This document shows, one piece after another, positions 59,821 to 64,000 of a stretch of 64,000 bases of DNA. The stretch spans positions 182,276 through 246,275 of the forward strand of contig NZ_BBYM01000009.1 of NCBI RefSeq assembly GCF_001570405.1, given 5' to 3'. Source of the stretch: Microtetraspora niveoalba. GTDB lineage: Bacteria > Actinomycetota > Actinomycetes > Streptosporangiales > Streptosporangiaceae. The position numbers and the translations under genes were made by a program. How positions within the stretch are numbered: the first letter of the stretch is position 1; each line of letters begins with the position of its first letter. The notes below the pieces were generated by a model that searched no databases, was not told the DNA's origin, and was given only the letters and a program-made list of their open reading frames with translations.

Positions 59821-60186
59821 TCACCGCGTGCCCGTCTCGCGTTCGGCCGGCGCGTGCCCTCGGTACAGCCACCGGACGATCAACAGGAACAGGCTCAGCA
59901 CCCCGACGGTCGCCACCCCGGCGCGGGGAGACCAGGCGTCGAAGAGCAACATCGCCTCCGCGAGCACGACGTTGACGGCGAGGCTCGCGGCCGCGCCCAC
60001 CGTCAGCGCCGAAAGAGGGTCACGATCGCGCAACAGTCCGACGACCGCCGCTCCGGGAACGACGAAGAGGAACATCGGGGTGAGGATCATCCGGACCGGC
60101 GTTTCGATGTCGGCCAGTGCGAGCACCGCGCCGACGGCGCACGCCGTACCGAGGACGGCGATGGGAACGGTCCGATTCCTGCCCAT
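59821..60186 (-). CDS. Small membrane protein of the glycan operon
   Basis: The 121-residue product has about four hydrophobic helices and a basic C-terminus (RWLYRGHAPAERETGTR). No family was recognised. AGGAG precedes the ATG at 60186. It is the first gene of a leftward set whose later members are glycosyltransferases and a deacetylase, so it may be part of a membrane complex for glycan assembly or flipping. Confidence 0.7.
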   Translation of the reverse strand: MGRNRTVPIAVLGTACAVGAVLALADIETPVRMILTPMFLFVVPGAAVVGLLRDRDPLSALTVGAAASLAVNVVLAEAMLLFDAWSPRAGVATVGVLSLFLLIVRWLYRGHAPAERETGTR

Positions 60187-60400
60187 GTCTCCTGGTCTCC
60201 CGGCTGGTAGAGGCCACTGTGACGCGGTTGGCTGGCCCACTTATGGGACCAATCGCAACAGGCATGCGTCAATGGCGACGCATTGCCTCGGCCCCCGGTT
60301 TACCAGGCCGCGCCGGAAGAGACGATCTTATCTTAAATGTCGAAAAAGATTAATGGAACGGTCAAGTTGATTTGCGTAGGTCGTCCGTATTTCTGATCAT

Positions 60401-60463
60401 CGCTTTCCTCGGATTCCTCGCCTTTCACACATTCCTCGCATACCTCGCTTTCCTCGCTTTTCA
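60401..60463. repeat. 9-bp tandem repeat in a 356-bp gap
   Basis: Seven 9-bp units based on CGCTTTCCT lie in the non-coding gap between the small membrane-protein gene and the ECF41 sigma gene (60187-60542). The gap is also AT-rich at 60320-60390. Nothing else is recognisable. Confidence 0.75.
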
Positions 60464-60542
60464 ACCGTGAGGCGCGGGGCGCCGACAGCGTGCGCGAGGG
60501 GGGCAGCGAGCCGGTGTCCCTGGGGCCCGCGTCGTTCCGGGC

Positions 60543-61499
60543 TCAGCGGCTCACGGTGGTCTCGCGTTCCACGCGCGACAGCTTCTCGGGATTGCGCACG
60601 TGGTACGCGCCGGTGACGTAGCCGTCCTCGACCCGCACCGCCACCACGCCGTCGATCTCCCCGTCGACCCGGACGAGCAGCCCCGGGCCACCGTTGATCT
60701 GTACCAGCTCGACCGACCTTTCGGCGTCGCGCTTCCACCAGCCGACGGCCAGCAGGCGAGCCACGGGGCCGACCCCCACGACGGGCCGAAGCAGGGCATG
60801 TTTGATTCCACCGCCGTCGCTCAGGGCGACGACGTCCGGCGCGAGGATGTCGAGCAGGCTCTGCAGGTCGCCGGTTTCGACCGCTCGCTGGAAGGCCCCG
60901 AGTGCGGCTCGGGTCTCGGCGGGGGAGGCGATGCCGCGTGGCCGCCGGGCGGCGACGTGTGACCGTGCCCGGTGGGCGATCTGGCGGACCGCGGCCGGGC
61001 TCTTGCCGACGGCCTCGGCGATCTCGTCGTACTCCACGTCGAAAACCTCGCGCAGCACGAACACCGCCCGCTCGGTCGGCGTGAGCGTCTCCAGCACCAG
61101 CAGCATCGCCATCGAGAGGCTCTCGGCGAGCTCGACGTCCTCGGCCACGTCGGGCGCGGTCAGCAGTGGCTCGGGCAACCACGGCCCGACGTAGGACTCC
61201 TTGCGCCGGCCGAGCGCGCGCAGCCGGTCCAGCGCCTGCCGGGTGACGATCCGCACCAGGTAGGCGCGCTCCTCCCGCACGGTGTCGAGATCGACGTCGA
61301 CCCATCGCAGCCAGGTCTCCTGCAGGACGTCCTCGGCGTCGGCGGCCGAGCCGAGCATCTCGTAGGCGACGGTGAACAGCAGGTTGCGGTGGGCGACGAA
61401 CGCCTCGGTGGCGGAGTCCGCGGAGTGCACGGAGTCCACGCGGTCGGCACGATCGAGCGGCTCGGCCGTGTCCGTGGTCCGTTCGCTGCGCCCGCTCAT
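60543..61499 (-). CDS. sigJ: ECF41 (SigJ-type) sigma factor with C-terminal SnoaL-like domain
   Basis: The 318-residue protein has regions 2 and 4 (FVAHRNLLFTVAYEMLGSAADAEDVLQETWLRW; LTPTERAVFVLREVFDVEYDEIAEAVGKSPAAVRQIAHRAR). A C-terminal NTF2/SnoaL_2-like domain of about 110 residues follows (FQRAVETGDLQSLLDILAPDVVALSDGG). ECF41 factors lack a separate anti-sigma and use this domain to set their activity. Its own promoter and the divergent one match the known ECF41 motif. It lies 212 bp from its probable target genes. The ATG at 61499 is the family start. Confidence 0.93.
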   Translation of the reverse strand: MSGRSERTTDTAEPLDRADRVDSVHSADSATEAFVAHRNLLFTVAYEMLGSAADAEDVLQETWLRWVDVDLDTVREERAYLVRIVTRQALDRLRALGRRKESYVGPWLPEPLLTAPDVAEDVELAESLSMAMLLVLETLTPTERAVFVLREVFDVEYDEIAEAVGKSPAAVRQIAHRARSHVAARRPRGIASPAETRAALGAFQRAVETGDLQSLLDILAPDVVALSDGGGIKHALLRPVVGVGPVARLLAVGWWKRDAERSVELVQINGGPGLLVRVDGEIDGVVAVRVEDGYVTGAYHVRNPEKLSRVERETTVSR

Positions 61500-61543
61500 G
61501 CCCGGCTCCTGCCTGCTCGCTCTCGACTGTGCCACACGCACGA

Positions 61544-61570
61544 GACGCCGGTCCGCACCGCTTTGTGACA
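61544..61570 (-). promoter_or_regulatory. ECF41-type promoter of the sigma factor gene
   Basis: On the minus strand TGTCACA (61564-61570) and CGTC (61544-61547) are spaced exactly 16 bp, which is the published ECF41 consensus TGTCACA-N16-CGTC. It lies about 45 bp upstream of the sigma gene start, implying autoregulation. Confidence 0.8.
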
Positions 61571-61604
61571 CCCGCGATCGGTGGCTCATGTCACATGACC
61601 GCGC

Positions 61605-61631
61605 TGTCACGGGGATCGGGGTGCGGACGTC
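61605..61631 (+). promoter_or_regulatory. ECF41-type promoter of the CMD-like/NmrA-like genes
   Basis: TGTCACG (61605-61611) and CGTC (61628-61631) with a 16-bp spacer match the ECF41 consensus in all but the last base of the -35 element. It faces the CMD-like gene, whose start codon is about 80 bases downstream. Confidence 0.75.
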
Positions 61632-61711
61632 TCGTGTTCGCCGGCGCGCCGCCCGAACGATCCGGGCGGCACACGACATCACCAGTCGAGATCGAGAGGG
61701 AAGACAACACC

Positions 61712-62236
61712 ATGCCCACACCCACGACCGAACAGCAGGACCTGCGGTCGCGAATGCCCAACCCCCTCCCATTCCTCCCCGAGATGGCAGTGGTCGCCGA
61801 AGGCCTGCACAAGACCCTCAGGGACGGCCCGATTCCGCAGACCACCATCAGCCTGCTGCAGCTCCGCGCCGGGCAGATCCTCGGCAGCACGTACTTCACC
61901 ATCCGGGAAACCGGCAACCTCCGGAAGGCCGGGGAGTCGGAGGAGCGCATCACCGCCGTGGCGACCTGGCGGGACGCCACGTACTTCACCGACGCCGAAC
62001 GGATCGCGCTGGAACTCGTGGAGGCGGTCCTCACCCCGAACCCGTCCGGGGAGCGCGTCCCCGATGAGCTGTACGCCAGGGCGTCCGCGCACTACGACGA
62101 CAAGGCGATGTGGACGCTCATCATGGCGATCGCCCACATCGGCTTCTTCACCCCCGCCGCTCTCATCGCCAAGCCGATCCCCGGTATGCCCCCCGGCCGG
62201 AACTACACCGATCGACGCCCGACCGGCTCAGGGTGA
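61712..62236 (+). CDS. Carboxymuconolactone decarboxylase/AhpD-like protein lacking the CxxC
   Basis: This 174-residue protein has the AhpD/CMD fold, with the segment NLRKAGESEERITAVATWRDATYFTDAERIALELVEAV near its middle. In active AhpD-type relatives the preceding segment reads GCSYC (CxxC). Here it is GSTYF (residues 58-62), so both cysteines are gone, and there is no other Cys pair in the protein. It is the usual ECF41 target gene type, so it may serve as a sensor, a decoy or a non-redox enzyme. GAGAGGGAAG precedes the ATG. Confidence 0.88.
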   Translation: MPTPTTEQQDLRSRMPNPLPFLPEMAVVAEGLHKTLRDGPIPQTTISLLQLRAGQILGSTYFTIRETGNLRKAGESEERITAVATWRDATYFTDAERIALELVEAVLTPNPSGERVPDELYARASAHYDDKAMWTLIMAIAHIGFFTPAALIAKPIPGMPPGRNYTDRRPTGSG

Positions 62237-62340
62237 GGGCGCGGCGACCGTTCCTCACCCTGAGCACGGCCGGTTCTGAGGCCGCCGGGGACACCTCCCC
62301 AAGGTTCGGAAACACCGTTCAACGCCGAGAAAGGCATGGA

Positions 62341-63108
62341 ATGAGCATTCGTAAGTTCGCGGTGGCAGGAGCGACCGGACGGCTGGGACGCCACGTCGTC
62401 GACGTCCTCACCGAACAGGGGCACCAGGTCGTGCCGATGTCCCGAGCCACCGGCGTGGACATCATCACCGGTGAGGGCCTCGCCGAGGCCCTCACCGGGG
62501 TCGACGTCATCATCGACGTCGCGTCGTGGCACGCCTCCGACCAGGAGGCGGCGACGGAGTTCTTCCGCACGGCGACCCGCAATCTGCACGAGTTCGGCCA
62601 GAAGGCAGGAGCCGGCCTGATCGTCGCCGTATCCATCATCGGCGCCGACAAGGCCACCGGCGGTTTCATCGCCGCCCAGCAGGTACACGAGGAGGCCAAC
62701 CTGTCCGGGCCACTGCCCGCCCGCATTCTGCGCGCCGCGCAGTTCCACGAGTTCGTCGGTCAGCTCCTGGACTGGCAGCAGGGCGACGTCGCCTACATCC
62801 CGGCCCTGCCCACCCAGCTCGTGGCCTGCCGCACCGTGGCCGAGGCCCTGGTCGACCTGGCCGTCGACTCCGAGGCGCCCGCCCAGCCCGCTCCAGGAAC
62901 ACCGATCCCCGAGGTCGCCGGACCCCGCAAGGAGGTCATGGCCGAGGCGGCCGCACTCCTCGGCGCCCGCCGGGGCGTCAAGGTCGTCGGCGTCGACGGC
63001 TCCGGCATGCCCGACGCCGAGATCGCCGCCGACGGCGCGTTCCTGCCCGGCCCGCACGCCAAGCTCGCCGGCCCCACCTTCCAGGAGTGGCTCGACGCCC
63101 AGCCCTGA
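62341..63108 (+). CDS. NmrA-like NAD(P)-binding oxidoreductase/epimerase
   Basis: The 255-residue protein has a Rossmann start (KFAVAGATGRLGRHVVDVL) and the atypical-SDR pattern of NmrA-like proteins: IIDVASWHASDQEA, LIVAVSIIGADKATGG, GPLPARILRAAQFHEFVGQLL. Together with the CMD-like protein it fits the COE set (carboxymuconolactone decarboxylase, oxidoreductase, epimerase) known downstream of ECF41 factors. It starts 104 bases after the CMD-like gene and could be on the same transcript. GAGAAAGG precedes the ATG. Confidence 0.9.
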   Translation: MSIRKFAVAGATGRLGRHVVDVLTEQGHQVVPMSRATGVDIITGEGLAEALTGVDVIIDVASWHASDQEAATEFFRTATRNLHEFGQKAGAGLIVAVSIIGADKATGGFIAAQQVHEEANLSGPLPARILRAAQFHEFVGQLLDWQQGDVAYIPALPTQLVACRTVAEALVDLAVDSEAPAQPAPGTPIPEVAGPRKEVMAEAAALLGARRGVKVVGVDGSGMPDAEIAADGAFLPGPHAKLAGPTFQEWLDAQP

Positions 63109-63203
63109 CCTGTTCCCGGAAGTTCTGACCCGGCCGTACGTCACGGCCTGGCCCTTGTCCCCACGGCCTCCGCCGCCGGCTGCTGTCGCGGCGCGAAATC
63201 CCG

Positions 63204-64000
63204 CTACTGGGGCTGTTCCGCGTCGGCGGTGGCTTCGGCCGGGTCGCCCTGCCAGGAGACCCGGCAGTACGGGTCGCCGCCCGGGGAACGGAAGGTGATC
63301 AACGCGCTCCCGGCCGCGCCCGGCTCGGTCACCGTCAGCGTGACCCGGCCGCTCGCCCCCGCCCGCAGCCTGCCGTTGGCGGGCCGCAGCACGACCCCCT
63401 CGGGGACGGTCGCGGTCCACGCGACGGCGGCGTTCTGGGCGTACAGGGTGATCACGCCGGAGGCGGCGCGGCCCAGCCCGCCGGGGCAGCTCACCGACAG
63501 CAGGGGAGCGCGTCGCGTGGGGGCGGAGGCGGGCCTGGTACGCGCGGGTCTCGCCGTCGGCGTCCTCGCGGGGGCCGGGGTCCGGGTCGCCTTCGGAGTG
63601 CGGGAGGGCCGGGCGGCAGTCGGGGAACGCCGTACGGCGGGTGTGCGGCGGGACGCGGGCGGGCGGTGGGAGTCGGCTGTGCGGCCCGGCTCCGCCGTTC
63701 CGCCGGGCGAGGACGCGGGGTCCGGCGAGCCGGAGGGCCCGGCTGACCGCCCGTCCGGCGGGGTGGGCGCGCGGCCGTCGCCCGGTGAGGCGCCGGGGGA
63801 TCCGGCTCCGTCCGGGCCGCCGCCGGGGGGCGCGGCGCCGCCCGGACCGGTGCCGGAGGGCCGGATGGGGGCCGGGGTCGGCGCGATGGCGGGTACGGCT
63901 CCCTGCCCGGGCAGGCCGAGCGGCACGTTCATCATCTCGGCGCGCCCGCCGAAGGGCCGGAACGCCACCTCGCCGCCAGGCTCGGCGACCTGCCATCTGA
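63204..64000 (-). CDS. Secreted or surface protein, C-terminal part only
   Basis: The reading frame stays open to the right edge (codons at the edge read RWQVAEPGGEVAF), so this is the 3' part of a longer gene. It has a long Pro/Ser/Arg/Gly-rich disordered stretch of about 150 residues. A final domain of about 85 residues follows, rich in beta strands (LSVSCPGGLGRAASGVITLY, VTLTVTEPGAAGSALITF, YCRVSWQG) and resembling a bacterial Ig-like or BACON fold. A surface or envelope role is likely. The function is not known. Confidence 0.65.
   Translation of the reverse strand, partial: RWQVAEPGGEVAFRPFGGRAEMMNVPLGLPGQGAVPAIAPTPAPIRPSGTGPGGAAPPGGGPDGAGSPGASPGDGRAPTPPDGRSAGPSGSPDPASSPGGTAEPGRTADSHRPPASRRTPAVRRSPTAARPSRTPKATRTPAPARTPTARPARTRPASAPTRRAPLLSVSCPGGLGRAASGVITLYAQNAAVAWTATVPEGVVLRPANGRLRAGASGRVTLTVTEPGAAGSALITFRSPGGDPYCRVSWQGDPAEATADAEQPQ

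Overview
The window is high-GC DNA, above roughly 70% by eye, with frequent GTG starts, GTGA/ATGA stop-start overlaps and actinomycete-type gene families: ECF sigma factors, roadblock proteins, NgcEFG, the PdxR/MocR type, and a lysine 6-aminotransferase. It reads as chromosome of a filamentous actinomycete, probably of the Streptosporangiales (inference; no rRNA or other marker is present). Coding is dense and only one tRNA (His) is seen.

Layout. 1-6.4 kb is one leftward run: ECF sigma factor, membrane anti-sigma-like protein, two ABC-2-type permeases, an ABC ATPase, a NarL-type histidine kinase and its response regulator (cut by the window edge). 6.5-8.7 kb has a secreted S33-type aminopeptidase and an AlkB-like dioxygenase. 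8.7-9.8 kb holds two decayed fragments, an SDR and a leucine-rich-repeat gene. 9.8-16.9 kb has a large HEAT-like protein paired with a SWIM zinc-finger protein, divergent from a short RecQ-type helicase and a phosphoribosyltransferase/hydrolase fusion.

17.0-28.4 kb is the most interesting block, a catabolic island. It contains ferredoxin reductase, [3Fe-4S] ferredoxin, FAH-family isomerase/decarboxylase, homoprotocatechuate-type extradiol dioxygenase, aldehyde dehydrogenase, a class I amidotransferase-type gamma-glutamyl hydrolase, a MarR regulator, an APC amine/amino-acid permease, an acetoacetate-decarboxylase-like protein, a glutamine-synthetase-like ligase and a cytochrome P450. Two of its divergent promoter regions share a GTTTGG-N2-CCAAAC-type palindrome at each promoter, and the MarR/permease gap has a related inverted pair. 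The gene set suggests import of an aromatic amine, gamma-glutamylation of the amine, P450 oxidation and meta ring cleavage.

28.5-32 kb is less dense and lower in GC. It holds two novel secreted proteins, a beta-propeller protein, 52-bp direct repeats and an IS605-like hairpin scar. 32-41 kb has a GATase, a MarR/MFS pair, a cluster of three roadblock proteins with a DUF4388-like protein and no GTPase, a TudS/DUF523 protein, DUF4032, a DUF885 metalloprotease and a class II aldolase. 41-44.5 kb is the NgcEFG aminosugar transporter, with two DasR-like sites upstream. 44.5-51 kb has pterin dehydratase, a spermidine-synthase-like protein, a penicillin-binding protein, lysine 6-aminotransferase, a small LuxR protein, tRNA-His and oligoribonuclease. 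51-54.3 kb pairs a Ser/Thr kinase with a membrane pseudokinase. 54.4-60.2 kb has a PNPOx-like/PdxR divergent pair and a polysaccharide deacetylase plus glycosyltransferase operon. 60.5-63.1 kb is an ECF41 (SigJ-type) sigma factor with its carboxymuconolactone-decarboxylase-like and NmrA-like targets. Both divergent promoters match the known ECF41 motif exactly in spacing, and the target enzyme has lost its CxxC.
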